Part shown: piece by piece, positions 11,972 through 23,034 of the stretch
Layout of the letters: each line of letters starts with the position of its first letter
How positions within the stretch are numbered: the stretch's first letter is position 1
DNA from: Amphirosellinia nigrospora
Taxonomy: Eukaryota; Ascomycota; Sordariomycetes; Xylariales; Xylariaceae
Direction of reading: 5' to 3'
Length of the DNA: 64,000 nucleotides
Assembly: GCA_004123355.1 (NCBI GenBank)
Contig: SCHM01000002.1
Location: 7,165,569 to 7,229,568, forward strand
Made by a program: the position numbers and the translations under genes
Notes under the pieces: generated by a model
Told to the model about the DNA's origin: nothing
Seen by the model: only the letters and a program-made list of their open reading frames with translations
Databases searched by the model: none

Positions 11972-13148
11972 TCATCCCATCACAACCCGTGTTGCCATAT
12001 CAGGTACTCGTCCCGTGGAATTGGTGGCAAAATCGAGGAGTATCTGGCTGATCTCATCAGGCCTCTCCAGCATCAGCCAGTGTCCAGCCTCCACAACCCG
12101 CTCTTCGTATCCAGCGACAGCCCAGGGCTTAGTCGTTAGCGTCACAACGTTCGCGAGCGTCACAACATCGTCTGAGCCGGCAATTCCTAGCACCGGAACT
12201 TTCAGTTTACGATCCTCGTCCGTAACCGATGCCTCGCCTGCTGCCTGCACGCCCCGCATCTGCGCCTTGTAGTAGTTGAGCGTGGCAGCCACCGTGTCTG
12301 GCTGGCTGTACGTTCGCAAGAAAGTAGCCTTGTCCTCGGTCGATAGCCATGACGGGAGTTCGGTTGTCTTGTTAGCTGCCAGCCAGGACCGCGCAGCCGT
12401 AATTTGAGCAAAGTCCGTACTCCATTGGGTTGAATTGGTGTGGTAGACGAGATGGAAGAACGACTCAAGCTATGGCGTCTGCTTGTTAGGTTCCTTTGTC
12501 CACGCTCGATGTAGAGTTGTTGGAATGTTACTTGTGAAAGGGGATACTTACATTCTGACTGATTATACCAGCAGAGTCATATGAATTGAAGAAGTACCAG
12601 TACCCGAACGGTGTGTATCCGTAGTTCTTCAACCCTCCGCCATTAACTCCGTCAACGTCGAGGAACATCCCAGGCGCCGCGAACCCGACGGCCATGAAAA
12701 CCAATTTGCTGAAACGCTTGGGGTGAAATACCGCACATCTGGAAAGGATTCCTGATCCCCAGTCGTGCCCTACACCTATGACGTCTGGCAATTCTTCAGC
12801 GTCGAGGATCTGGACTATGTGACCCGCTATATTCTTGAAACTGTATTCTTCGACTGCCGTCGGCTTGGAGCTGTCTCCATAGCCTAGGCTGTCAGGGGCT
12901 ATGATACCGTAGCCAGCCTCAGTCAGGGGCTGGATCTGATGGTGCCAATAGTATCGCGAAGCTGGGTATCCGTGAAGGAGAAGAAACGTAGGCATCGAAG
13001 CATTGTGAGGAGCGACGTGGTCATAAACATAGGTATATCCATCGGTGGTGACGATTGATTTCGTCGTCAAGGGGCTGGGCTTTGAGCATGCCGCCACGGC
13101 AAGTGAAAGCAACGTGGCTCGAGAGAGTAGGTGATATAAGCTGTGCAT
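11972..13148 (-). CDS. Secreted-type alpha/beta hydrolase (epoxide-hydrolase-like)
   Basis: Alpha/beta-hydrolase-fold enzyme of the epoxide hydrolase/haloalkane dehalogenase group; its substrate is not evident. Exon 1 is 13148-12552 and exon 2 is 12469-11972. The 82-base intron starts GTAAGT and ends TAG, and the two exons join in phase 0 to give 364 residues. I chose the internal ATG at 13148 because it opens a hydrophobic signal-like segment, MHSLYHLLSRATLLSLAVAA. Visible motifs are the oxyanion-loop LLHGYPAS, the nucleophile elbow GHDWGS (Asp nucleophile, as in epoxide hydrolases) and the catalytic His in EAGHW near the C-terminus. The likely acid is in the GSDD segment before it. The frame is intact. 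The signal peptide suggests secretion, but it could be a membrane anchor. Confidence 0.88.
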
Positions 13149-13764
13149 TTTGATGTACTGGTTACAAACTAGTACACCACCTGGAACAAGCAGCGGTCTT
13201 GGGCATTTTATATAGAACTTACGTGAAGTCAACTAGCAATCCTACTTACTAGTCTCATGGCGGTGAGGAGCAGCCTTGCTGCCCTGAAGGCTTACAATGT
13301 TGCTATTTTTAATTAGATGAACTCACTTAAGTGTTTGAGTGTACGAATATCATGAGCTAGATGCTGGAATACACAATGCGCAGCTGCGCATTATCACAAC
13401 AACAATATGGTGATACGTCACTTTTGATAACTTAGTGGGAAGTCAAGATTACTCACTGTAAGGATTCGGTTTCCCCGGAACGCTAGGGGAGTCACAGCTC
13501 TTACTTGGCTCGCATATTTGCCAATCTATATCCTTCGTTTATACGATAGGATTCGGACTCGGTGTTATGAGCACACCCGGTAGCTTGGCGATGAGTCATA
13601 CGATGAAGTCACATACTGTAGTACACTGCCATTATAGAGATGGTAAATATGATTCATGAAATTATTAGGTGAAGGGGCGTAGTTTAAATGTGGATATTTC
13701 TAAAAATAGTATAGTATATCTCGCATTCGTCTATATCTCGATCCTCCCCGCATCTAGTATGCGC
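13149..13764. other. Intergenic region
   Basis: It lies between the hydrolase start and the 3' end of the flavin oxidoreductase gene. It is AT-rich and should hold the hydrolase promoter. I see no gene or repeat. Confidence 0.45.
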
Positions 13765-15327
13765 TTAGTGCTGCTCCGCCATACTCGCTTGTATTTTCTC
13801 CACAACTTTCGGATCAGTTAAGTCGGCGGGCTCTTCGCCGCGAGCTATCTGCTGTAGTACACTGTAACAAGGGCAATTAGTGATTGCTTCCTTAGAGAAG
13901 GACACGATGAAGTCCGGGAGTACCAATCACTCCGAATGTTGAGGTATAGATGTAACTAGTACGGGCGGTCTATTCCCCTAACGGTGGCTAAGTCAAGAAA
14001 AGGGGATCGTGGCGGTACTTACTAGCTACTCGTCACCAGTAGGTCGACGAAGTTATTTTCTGCAATTGACGACTTCATCGCGCCTGTGATTTTACCCGAC
14101 AGGATGTCGGCTGCGAGAGAGGGCTCTTGTAAGGCGGCGCGCCCAATACCCAGACCATCAATGCCCTCAAGAGTCGAATTCACTGCAGCAATTGGAGTTA
14201 GTGGTCACGAGTTTGGGACTATTCGGTAACTGCCTGCGAAGAGTAGAAATTTTTTGAGACGGGCTGAACGGAGGAACTTGTGCGCCCCCCAAGAGACTGA
14301 GCAAGAGAAAAGAGGAGCACCTACTTCCGCCTACAGTTTTGAGGCCACCGGTGGTATACACCTTAAGCTTATCAACAGCCTTTGCAATCTGCTCTGCGAA
14401 TTCGACAAAGTAGTTCTCGCGCACCACAGTGCTCTCCTTTTTATGTTCGAACCCTAGACTTTCGTATGTGCCGCCACTGGTCTCGACGTAGTCGAAGCCG
14501 GCTTTCTCCAGCGCTTGACAAAGTACAACGGCCTCCTCAGGAGTGAACCCCTTCTCTTGAAATTCGACTGAGTTGATCTTAATGCCCAAGATGAAGCGCT
14601 CGCTGACACGTTTCTTAATAGCGGCCGCGATTTCTAGGACAAGCCTCATCCGGTTCTCGAGGCTACCTCCATATTCATCCGTTCTCTGGTTCGTTACTAA
14701 ACTTAGGAATTGTGCGATAAGATAGCCGTGGGCACCGTGGAGTTCTATTCCATCGAATCCAGCGCGCTCGAGGTACTCTGCTGTATGGGCAAAGCCTTCG
14801 ATGACGTTGTCGATATCCTCTCGAGTTGCCGCTCGGGGCACGCCGAATTTGCCCATCCCTTCTACAACTAGCTGAACCGCGCTGGCGCTGATAGGATGAG
14901 GCTGTAGAGCCGCTGGTGCCTGTCTGCCAGCGTGACTGACTTGGCCCACGATCAGGCTCCCGTGGCTCTTCCCTGCAGCTGCAAGTGCGGCGAAGGCCTC
15001 GAAACGTGGTCCGGAGAACTCGGACCCAATGGGAACGATCGCATTGCCGGCTGCCTCGAGGTCGGTGTAGGTGAACTGGATGTTTCCAGTAAGGATCTGG
15101 CCCCAGCCGCCTCGAGCAAAGCGGGCGTAGAAATTAATCAGCTGCGGCAACGGGATTCCACGGGCCTCGAGGTTCTCTTCGTCAAAACTCGCCAAACGTT
15201 CAGACGTCGCGGCCTTGAGGAATCGGTTTGGCGCCGTACGTTTCGAGAAAGGGAAGACCAGAGGCTCAGCCAGGCGCCCTACGTCGGTGCTTGTAGAAGG
15301 CCAACGGGGAATGACACGTTCTGACAT
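13765..15327 (-). CDS. NADH:flavin oxidoreductase, old yellow enzyme family
   Basis: FMN-dependent ene-reductase-type enzyme with a TIM-barrel fold; physiological substrate unknown. Exons are 15327-14325, 14182-14023 and 13861-13765. The joins restore GG-M-NSTLEGIDGLGIGRA at the first junction and TSSYVLQQIARG at the second, giving 419 residues. Diagnostic segments include PFSKRTAPNRFLKAATSE at the N-terminus, VGQVSHAGRQ, the GIELHGAHGYLIAQFLS active-site stretch, NQRTDEYGGSLENRMR, and the FMN-phosphate GGLKTVGG and GLGIGRA region. The second donor overlaps an apparent TAG stop, so a model ending at 14022 would miss the last 33 residues. The frame is intact. The upstream neighbour, a short-chain dehydrogenase relic, may once have been part of a redox gene pair, but that is speculation. 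Confidence 0.92.
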
Positions 15328-15954
15328 ATTTGCTGTTATTGAACTTGTGGTGATATGGATGGAATGGGACAGGATGAGGAGCTGATTCTGCTGTTCTCAT
15401 TTTTTTTTCCATCTCTGACGTCCATTCCATCCATTTTATATACATGCAGGATGGATGATCTGACGTCGGGTCTTCTCGTCTCAAGTGCCGCCATACTACC
15501 TCCTTTGTGTTATTCCGATTACCATGGCATCGCGTGTTTTGACGTGATGGAACATTATCGACCCGGCTCCTGACAAATGAACGAGTGCCTTGTGGATAAT
15601 TGAAGATAGTCTCCTCACCTTGTCGGCGATCGAGGTTATTGGCCCACTGGCAAACTCCGGCCGGGCGGCTCCCGGACTACTCGAGCGAACGCGGTTAGGC
15701 TGAATTTAGCTGTACCAATTCGGAGAGATATTAGACCGGTCTGGACACCCAAGGACGGAGAACTGGATTATATGTATTTTCCACGGAACTCCTTGAAATA
15801 CGGAGATGCAGTCAGGTCTGACTCACCACATCAGAGCCTTACATAACCTACAATCTGAAACTGCAAGGCCTGCCGTTCTGGTCCCTTGCCTACATAGTAG
15901 TAGCACATCGAGACTGGAAACATACCACCTTAAGCCTACTCGGCTTTATGTTAC
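15328..15954. other. Intergenic region upstream of the flavin oxidoreductase
   Basis: It holds the presumed promoter of the minus-strand flavin oxidoreductase gene, including a T-rich tract near 15400. No other feature is supported. Confidence 0.4.
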
Positions 15955-16490
15955 ATCTTCGCTGACTCGCTTAAATAAGGCGTATTCGCTCCGTATTAAC
16001 GATTGCATCCTCCAACTCCTTTGATGGCGCACCGTAACGCTGATCTTGTTTCTGATGGCTTGCATCGCATCGCATCGCATTGCTACTTGGCACAAGACGA
16101 ATACGAATTTCGTGACCCGAACAGACACCTGCTCGTGTTAATATGCCGACGATAACGCGGGCGCCTTTATTCACGTCCCCGAGTTGGCTGTTGTCCATCT
16201 GGGTGATAGCATTTTCCTGTGCTGTGAGCCCGGCATCCACGTACTCATCGAGCAACTGCTTTCGTGTGGCAAGGCGATGGCCACCGCCTTCGCTTGCCGC
16301 GGAAACCTGATCAAGCAATCCTTGAACTGATTTCAGAAGCGGAAAAAAGCAGGATCAACTATGAACAAACTTCGGCCCGGAAGTGATTTGGCTCGATTAC
16401 CACCGCGATCCCTAGCGGCCGACACCGACACCCTTCATTCAGCAATTCGGCAAACCCGGATACAGCCCACTTCGTAGCCCACTTCACAAT
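15955..16490 (-). pseudogene. Short-chain dehydrogenase/reductase relic (C-terminal part)
   Basis: On the minus strand, scattered frames give the C-terminal half of a fungal SDR. Around 16475-16390 I read AVSGFAELLNEG and PLGIAVVIEPNHFRAE, the region after the catalytic YxxxK. The open frame 16318-15971 then reads LDQVSAASEGGGHRLATRK and ARVIVGILTRAGVCSG. At 16062-16081 the frame changes inside a GCATC pentanucleotide repeat: NAMRCDASHQ in one frame matches DAMQAIRNK in another. No Rossmann N-terminus or YxxxK is visible. It is therefore a truncated, frame-broken relic. The SDR family call rests on the order of these segments. Confidence 0.65.
16062..16081. repeat. GCATC pentanucleotide repeat in the SDR relic
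   Basis: About four copies of a GCATC unit stand in tandem, and the reading frame of the SDR relic changes exactly here. Replication slippage in this repeat is the natural cause of that frame change. Confidence 0.7.
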
Positions 16491-18018
16491 GGGGGTTAGC
16501 AGTGTAGCTACAATCAGCGATTCAGTTCGATGAATAAGAACGGAAAGGCTGATAGGATGTCTCTGAATGCAATAGCTATATGCTAACCCACCCTACTAGC
16601 CCGCAAGACTACCAAAGTTTGCAATTACCCCTGATCCCGACGGACGCAGAAGCCGTAGCACGCAACAGCACATGTGGATAGTACCTAGGACATTTGTTGC
16701 TATTATACGTTCGGCTTCATCCTGTCTAGTAGGCACGCTGTTGGTTCACAACGCTTATTGTTTCGCAGACTGTATTCGAGGAAGGAGTTTATAGAGGAAA
16801 GATCAAGTATGCGTATGAAATCAAGCGGAAGCGACCAAAGAAACGAATTTGAATGGACAGGTATCTTATAAAGCAGCTTCTATGACACTCTCTAACAGAG
16901 ACTCGGTGGTATTAACACAATGGGTGATCCCGCTATAGACATCGATGACCTTTTGCATTGTGCTTAGAATTGCCGTGTCGTCGCTCGTGACACCAAGTCA
17001 GGTATAATAACCCCGGTATCTTTGAAGTTTGCTATCTTCGGCGAATCTCGCGGTACTGCTGAGACCTTGTTGCTACGTGGTAAAGCCTTAGGGGAGATGG
17101 GTGCACCGAAGCCCACTGCTTGCGCCAGCGATGAGTTACACGTTTCCTGACATGATGGCAGGAAGAGCTCGAAGACTCTTTAAATAGGTAGGCCAATCCC
17201 TAAAAGCCAATTGTGCTGCAACGCAATCTCACAAAAGCGTGTTCGATTCCGGCCCACGTTCTAGGTTTTCGCATCATTTACCCAGCAACAGAAGCCAGGT
17301 AGTGCAAGTAATAAGAGGGTTTTTATTTGATAAAATATAAAAAAAATTAAAAATTAAAAATTAATTATATATTGCTTTGTAGTTCGAGAAAAAAAAGGCA
17401 ATTCCCGTTCTCACCAGTATTCCCGTTTCGGGTGTACTGGCGGTACAAGACATTAAACCCGAAAAACCCTCCAATGAGTTTTCTCTAACCATTGAGTCAT
17501 CCATTACCTGCAAAGTGCCGAAGTACCTGCAGAGCGGAGTAGGCTGAAGGGGTACGCTGATAACTACAACTCCTTAAAGGGTATTGCGGTGGCAAGTCGA
17601 ATAAGAACGAATTGCTTATGACGCTATTACATACTGACCATTCAAAAATATATAAACTTCCCTGACTCTGTGGCCTACCTCTGAAGAGTTATCGTACTCT
17701 CCAACTCGTATTTCGCGTTCCTGACCTTTCCATGTAGGATATTAGCTTAACTCGAGTAATAAAGCGATGGTGCCTCACGTGCTTTACGAAGGATTACGAA
17801 GGAGCTTTGCCAGCCTGTGCCTCCCTATGTAATATAATGGAAAGAAACCGATAAATCATCCCATTCAAAGAAGATAACGATAAAATTGGTCTAAGTTGAT
17901 TCTGGTTGATTTATCGGTTCGAGTTGAAATTAGAAATTTGAAATTGTGAACATGCTGTCTTGGGTATATACAGTGAGTGAGAGCTATCTAATTACGTATA
18001 CGAAGTCAATCCAATTTA
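16491..18018. other. Intergenic region with an AT-rich low-complexity tract
   Basis: I see no supported gene in about 1.5 kb. An extreme AT tract of A-runs and TTAAAAA units lies at about 17322-17375. A tRNA-T-arm-like stretch near 17243 has no matching acceptor stem. The remainder is featureless to my eye. Confidence 0.5.
17322..17375. repeat. AT-rich low-complexity tract
   Basis: Nearly pure A/T sequence with three AAAATTA-type units. It could be a poly-A-tailed retro-relic or simple low complexity. No flanking duplication was identified. Confidence 0.5.
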
Positions 18019-19665
18019 TTAAACTCCCACGTTCACGGGTCCGACTTTTTCCCAGTTCAAATAAGTGCTCGTATCGCTTGGGTCGCCCTGCCATGCCCAC
18101 TCTATGATTTGAACGCCAGCGTCGCCACCGGAATCGACTACGCAGTATATTCTCCGACCTGTGTTTACCGCCATCGTGGTCCTCGCCTCGCAATCCGCTA
18201 GATCTTTCACCTGGTCTGTCCCCGTCGTCCAGGTGGTGCCTTTGAGGTACGTCAGTTGGACGCCGTCGCCGGCGTCTGGGTCGATGCTGAGTACTTGGAA
18301 GCCCAAGGGGGTCGGGTTGTCCGAGTAGCTCTCGTTCCAACCTGTCGAGAAGGCCGCAAAGCCGGTGCGTGGCCCGATATCCCGGCCCACGTACGTCGGA
18401 ATGGTCATGCTGTTGCCGAGCCGCAGTTGGGTCAGCCCGCTTGTCTTCGATCGGTAAAAGAGATTGAGGCTGCGGCGTAAAATGGCACCGCTATCCCCAA
18501 TAAGCGTCCCGAGTACGTGAGCGTGATTGATGTGTTGGTCGATGGCGCCATCTCCACGTCGATTAAGTTGGCGGTCTTGAACCCACTTCCGTCATTTTCG
18601 GCCATGAATAGGCCTTGCTGCCCTTGCCAGAAGAAGTATGTGAACTGGTTACAAAAATTGCATTGCTTGCCATAGGAGATGAGGGAGGATCCTGGCAGAG
18701 AGTTGAAACCGCTGGCGGCAGCCACTGACGCCCAGCTATCAGATGGTACTTTTGATGTTGTGGATATTTGTTGGCTGCTGCTGTAAGCCAGGACATGATG
18801 GTTGATGCTGACCCATTGCCCTGATAGTAGAGGTGCACATCGGGACTCTGTAATACATAAGACCGTATTAGCATGCACCGCTTTCTCTCAAAACTTAACC
18901 AATTGGTTGAGGGATAAAAAGAGAATAGGCTCCTTACATTAGTACCTTCCCAGAAGGTGTCGAGCGCAAGAGAAGACCCAAGCTTTATGCCTTCTTCCGT
19001 CCCATTGACAATAGTCGACACAGTCCACTTATTCTTCGATGAATTGAAAGCAGACAGGGAGATTGAGGCGTCGCTTAGCTGGTATACGACTAGGAAATTA
19101 TTGTTTCCATACGCGTCGGTGAAATTCGCGGAAGCGAGTCGCGTGTTATTATATAATGTTAGCTTCGCTGCTCCAGTCCCATTATTCGTGTTTTCTTGCC
19201 CGTCGTTCCCGCTATTCCCGCTATTCCCGCTACCATTGCTGTTGCTGTTGTTGATGCTGTTGGAAGAAGTAGAAGCATGACCGCTCTTCGAGCCCACCAC
19301 AGCACCGACGACGACGGCGATAACGACCACGATAGCAACTCCAAGTGCTATCCAGAAATATCTCCGCCGAAGTCCGCATATCTTCGCCCCTTTCGAACCG
19401 CCCGCGACGCCATTATTATCGACTACTTCCGGTATGTCGAATAGTGTTCCGTTGGTGCTACTTGAGAATATCCCGCGATGGGTAGTGATTTTGCATTCTC
19501 CTGGCCAAGTTCGGCCGGCTGGTCGGTTTTTTGAGGGCCATAGTAGCCGTAGGCCTCAGGTATTGAGGGCGGCACTACCTCCGGATATTTGCCCTGTCTG
19601 AGAACATCCGCATCTGTAGCCACCTCGAGTGTACTATATTGATCTCTGTCGGATGGAGCACTCAT
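18019..19665 (-). pseudogene. Membrane-anchored fucose-specific-lectin-like gene, degraded
   Basis: The predicted product has a cytosolic N-terminal region (MSAPSDRDQYSTLEVATDAD) and one strong membrane segment (IALGVAIVVVIAVVVGAVVG). A Ser/Asn/Gly linker follows, then an extracellular beta-propeller-like domain. The blades show motifs such as DTFWEGTN, LNLFYRSKTSGL and TGFAAFSTGWNESY. This architecture and these repeats match fungal fucose-specific-lectin-like (AAL-type) proteins. One intron, about 18844-18937, is visible with GTAAGG and TTACAG ends. The reading frame is interrupted about three times, so it is either a decayed gene or affected by assembly errors. The fold call is good; sugar binding is inferred from the family. 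Confidence 0.72.
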
Positions 19666-21174
19666 CCTGCCAGCGTGCCGTTTATCAAACGTCACGGGTT
19701 GAAGTTGGGCATAATACCAGGCAAGCACAAAAAATGAAGGAGTGAAGTTGAGCGTAAGCACAGCAGGACAAAAACCTGATCATGATATCCGCAAAAGACA
19801 TCTGATCGTCGTATAGGGTACCATAATCGACCCAGGCCCCCAGGCGACCTAGTGTACACACTAAGCCTTCATTGCGGTGCAGAAATCCTTCGAGCGTTGC
19901 TAAGGGGGAATCACGTTCCAGAATCACCGAATTGGAAACCTAGACTAGCGTAGGCCGAGGGCGCAGGGTTCAATTTCCACGATTTCCAATCACATTGGCG
20001 GTATAACTGGGCCGAGCTGGAGTCGATCTTGCTGCGCTTACGTTATCTATGTCCGAGACTTTAACTAGTTAGTGTAGCCTAGGAGCCCATCTGGTTAGGA
20101 TGATGCACTACTATGGTGTAGGGCTTAAATCCTTCATCACGCGACGTGGCTAGTCTGAAAGACGGTTTACCTCTTCTAGGCAAGACTCGCGAAAACATAT
20201 ACGACAATGTTTCTAAAATAATTGACAGCCCGTCCCTATGCACGCCACATTACCCTATAGGGGTGAGGTAGCTTGGTCTAGCCTCAACTGCCGATTGTGG
20301 TTGACATTAGTAGAGCTATTTTGGGCCGTGGCGCGAGGCAACCGGCCGACATTTTTAAGGTTAACATATAACTTGCGTCGCAACAGATTGGTTAACCTCC
20401 GAACGAGTTCTCCTCCGAACCCCCAAGATAGGCCTAAGAACATACAAAGTATGTAAGAACTAGAATGCATACTACTCTGTATATGTATAAACAGAACTAT
20501 CGGCCGGCGCGTTCCCAGGTTCCGGTTAGGGGCTGTCAGAAAGATCGTCACCTAACCTCCCAAAGTGAACTAGTGGTGGATGCTAATCAAACATGGGTCT
20601 GACACGTTCCATTTATGCGCAGATTGAACGGTCTGGCATAGTCTCGGCAGGTTCCGTCAACGGACACCAGCAAGCTTCGAGTCTCAACACGGCTCAAGCG
20701 GCGAGAAGGAATAGCTGCGCGTCTCGGTTCAGGCCATACGGCTAGGAATACGGCTACGATCCCGTCCTATCGACTTGGCACTAATATCTACCTACTTTAC
20801 AATACTTAGATATATGGCACCCAGTACAGAGTAGACAATTCATTCATCTTGGTAGTCTCTCCTAACTTGATAGCAATAAGGTTTGGGCTTGGTACTGTAC
20901 TAAACTCCGGGGTCCAGAAACAGTGAAACACTGTCAATTGACCGTTTGAATCATTTAGCGCGTTGATTGAAATAAAATACTTGAACGACTAATTCGAAAG
21001 TTTTAAGGCGGTAAAAACTTCAAAAGTTGAAAATCGTGATGAATACAACACAGGGAAAAGGTGTAGGCACCTGATCTGCTGTATATTGGAAGCTAATATT
21101 GTCCTTGAGGAAAGGAAGTAAAGTCTGGGTATGTTCACTTCACACAAAATAGAAGACGAAGCTCTAAAAACAAG
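19666..21174. other. Gene-free region left of the MITE
   Basis: It holds the upstream flank of the lectin-like gene, then AT-rich sequence without a supported gene. The open frames are short and unrelated to anything I recognise. Confidence 0.45.
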
Positions 21175-21176
21175 TA

Positions 21177-21535
21177 CGGAGGTTTGTGTCACTATTAATC
21201 ATTATCCTTGGCAATGGTGTAAAGTGCAAATGGGGGAGCTCACACACGGTGTGACGGCTTAGCAACCAGTTCATCGGGCCGCTTGCAGCCCGACAGTCTC
21301 AGCAGAAAGTTAGCTAGGTATCTACTCTACTAGGCTAAGCCCTGAACTCCGCTCTAGCTAACGATTGATATGTCCCATCTGCACTAACGGTATAGCGCAG
21401 TTAGTGGTCTATGACTTTATAGACTACTGCCGGCCCGAAACACTAGTTGCCAAGCCGTCACACCGTGTGTGAGCTCCCCCATTTGCACTTTACACCATTG
21501 CCAAGGATAATGATCAATAGTGACACAAACCTCCG
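21177..21535. mobile_element. Foldback MITE, TA target site, Tc1/mariner-like
   Basis: Terminal inverted repeats begin CGGAGGTTTGTGTCACT on the left and end with the reverse complement on the right. Over the outer 85 bases the arms differ at one position (A versus G near 21197). Similarity continues with mismatches to about 115 bases. TA flanks both ends at 21175-21176 and 21536-21537, as expected for Tc1/mariner-superfamily insertion. The 359-base element has a short unique centre and no coding capacity. The near identity of the arms argues for a young insertion. Superfamily assignment rests only on the TA duplication and the size. Confidence 0.85.
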
Positions 21536-21573
21536 TAAACCCCAGCTAAATATTATATGGTTTGGCGCCAGAT

Positions 21574-21624
21574 AGCCACACAGCCACGCAGCCACACGCA
21601 GCCACGCAGCCACGCGCAGCCACA
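21574..21624. repeat. CAGCCAC short tandem repeat
   Basis: About six imperfect copies of CAGCCAC(G/A) stand in tandem, with CGCAG interruptions. It lies 37 bases right of the MITE. It looks like a minisatellite produced by slippage. Confidence 0.75.
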
Positions 21625-21759
21625 GCTACAGGCTTTGACTGAATTTTCAAACCGCTATACCCCACTAAAATAAATACGAAGGCAGCTTACGACCTGCTGT
21701 TCGAGTGGTCGTACGGTCGTGGTTGATTTTACTACCTAGGTATGTAGTTGTTTTATTTT

Positions 21760-22140
21760 ACGTTCGATAGTTTTATATATGCTAATTGATCATAATTGAA
21801 AATTATAGTGTAATATCAATTGAACTAGATAAGATCTATTATCAACACAACTTGACTATTCCATTGACAGTAGAATTTGTTGTATTATTTTCGTTGAAAC
21901 AGCCCGCACGAAGGCATCGTGCTTTTGGGCTGTTTGGGGCTGTAGGCTGGGAGTGTAAACAACTGCGTTTATCAAACGTCTTTCAGACGTTTAAAGAATC
22001 TAAACGTTTCAACTATATAAACTGTTTAAATATATTAACGTTGAAGAATCTAAACGCTTCAATAACATATACTATCAATTCAGCATAAAAAACATGTTCG
22101 CTGTTGATAAACAGTTTCAAACCCAGGCGGTTTTGGCACA
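21760..22140. repeat. AT-rich hairpin island
   Basis: Three structures stand close together. AACAGCCCGCACGA (21898-21911) pairs with TCGTGC (21917-21922) and GGGCTGTT (21927-21934). AAACGTCT and AGACGTTT (21974-21992) form a perfect small hairpin. GAATCTAAACG(T/C)TTCAA is repeated directly at 21996-22012 and 22046-22062. Such packing resembles the subterminal part of a DNA transposon, perhaps a hAT-type relic, but I could not find two matching ends. Confidence 0.45.
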
Positions 22141-23034
22141 GTAGGGTCGTGGGTGCCGCGAGGCGGACAGGATCACGATGTTTTTAAACAGTAAAAGAGT
22201 ACCTAGTAGATTCAAAATAAAACACTTGTGATAGCGCTATTGTTCATGGATAAAATCCACTTGGAGAAGAGATTTTAGGTTGCTGCCTCTTGTTCGTGAA
22301 GGCCCAGCTGAAGGAGAAGTGGTACGCAGGCAGATGCAGCTCTGATGGACATTACTTTAAGACAATCTAAGTTAAAATTTAAGGGGTTTCAGTATTATTG
22401 GCCAAGGGGAATTCTGACCTGAGATTCATTGCAGCCCGTGGATTTAGGCAGTTTATAGGTCCTCTGTGTCGACGATGCGGGGCACCTGTGCTATGGTACA
22501 TTGCACTAATCTAGGTAGCGCTATGCAGCCTATGAGATGCTACCGCACGATCTCTAGACAGCTGAAAATGTACCTACAAGGCGAGCGCCACAAGGCCCAC
22601 GCCCTTCTAGCACGCCCCTTGCAGACATCCTTTATTTTACTTTTTGAGGCGGTTGAATGGTCGAAGTCGATTAGATTTTCCTTGTGCAAGCTGGGAGCAA
22701 AGTTGACATGACATGAATATGTTTACAATTGGACCATCACGTCAGACCCGGCGGGCTCTATCTGGATTAGACTTTCACCAGTGTTAATATTGGCTTCAAT
22801 TCTTCGACTATTTCCATACTCACATTGATCTTGGGTGGAGATAGTCCGTAAAACGTCACCCCATCGATTCCCATTCAACGAACACCCGATCTCATTGACG
22901 AAGACTACCAATTGAGTCTATCCAATCTTGCGTGAGGGAGGAGCTTTGTCTATTCGAATTCATAGCATAGCTCGTCTCCTCCCCTCATCAGTCCTGGACT
23001 CTATTGAAACAGTGCCGGGGTTCGGGTCGTAGAC
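22141..23034. other. Intergenic region upstream of the RA-PH gene
   Basis: No supported gene. The last 100 bases should hold the promoter and leader of the RA-PH gene starting at 23035. Confidence 0.4.

Noticed and set aside
17225-17265. tRNA-like T-arm (GTTCGATTCC)
   Set aside because: No complementary acceptor stem, D-arm or anticodon arm lies at the right distance upstream.
21786-22088. Plus-strand open frame of 100 codons in the AT-rich island
   Set aside because: It runs through hairpins and a direct repeat; its composition reflects AT bias rather than coding.
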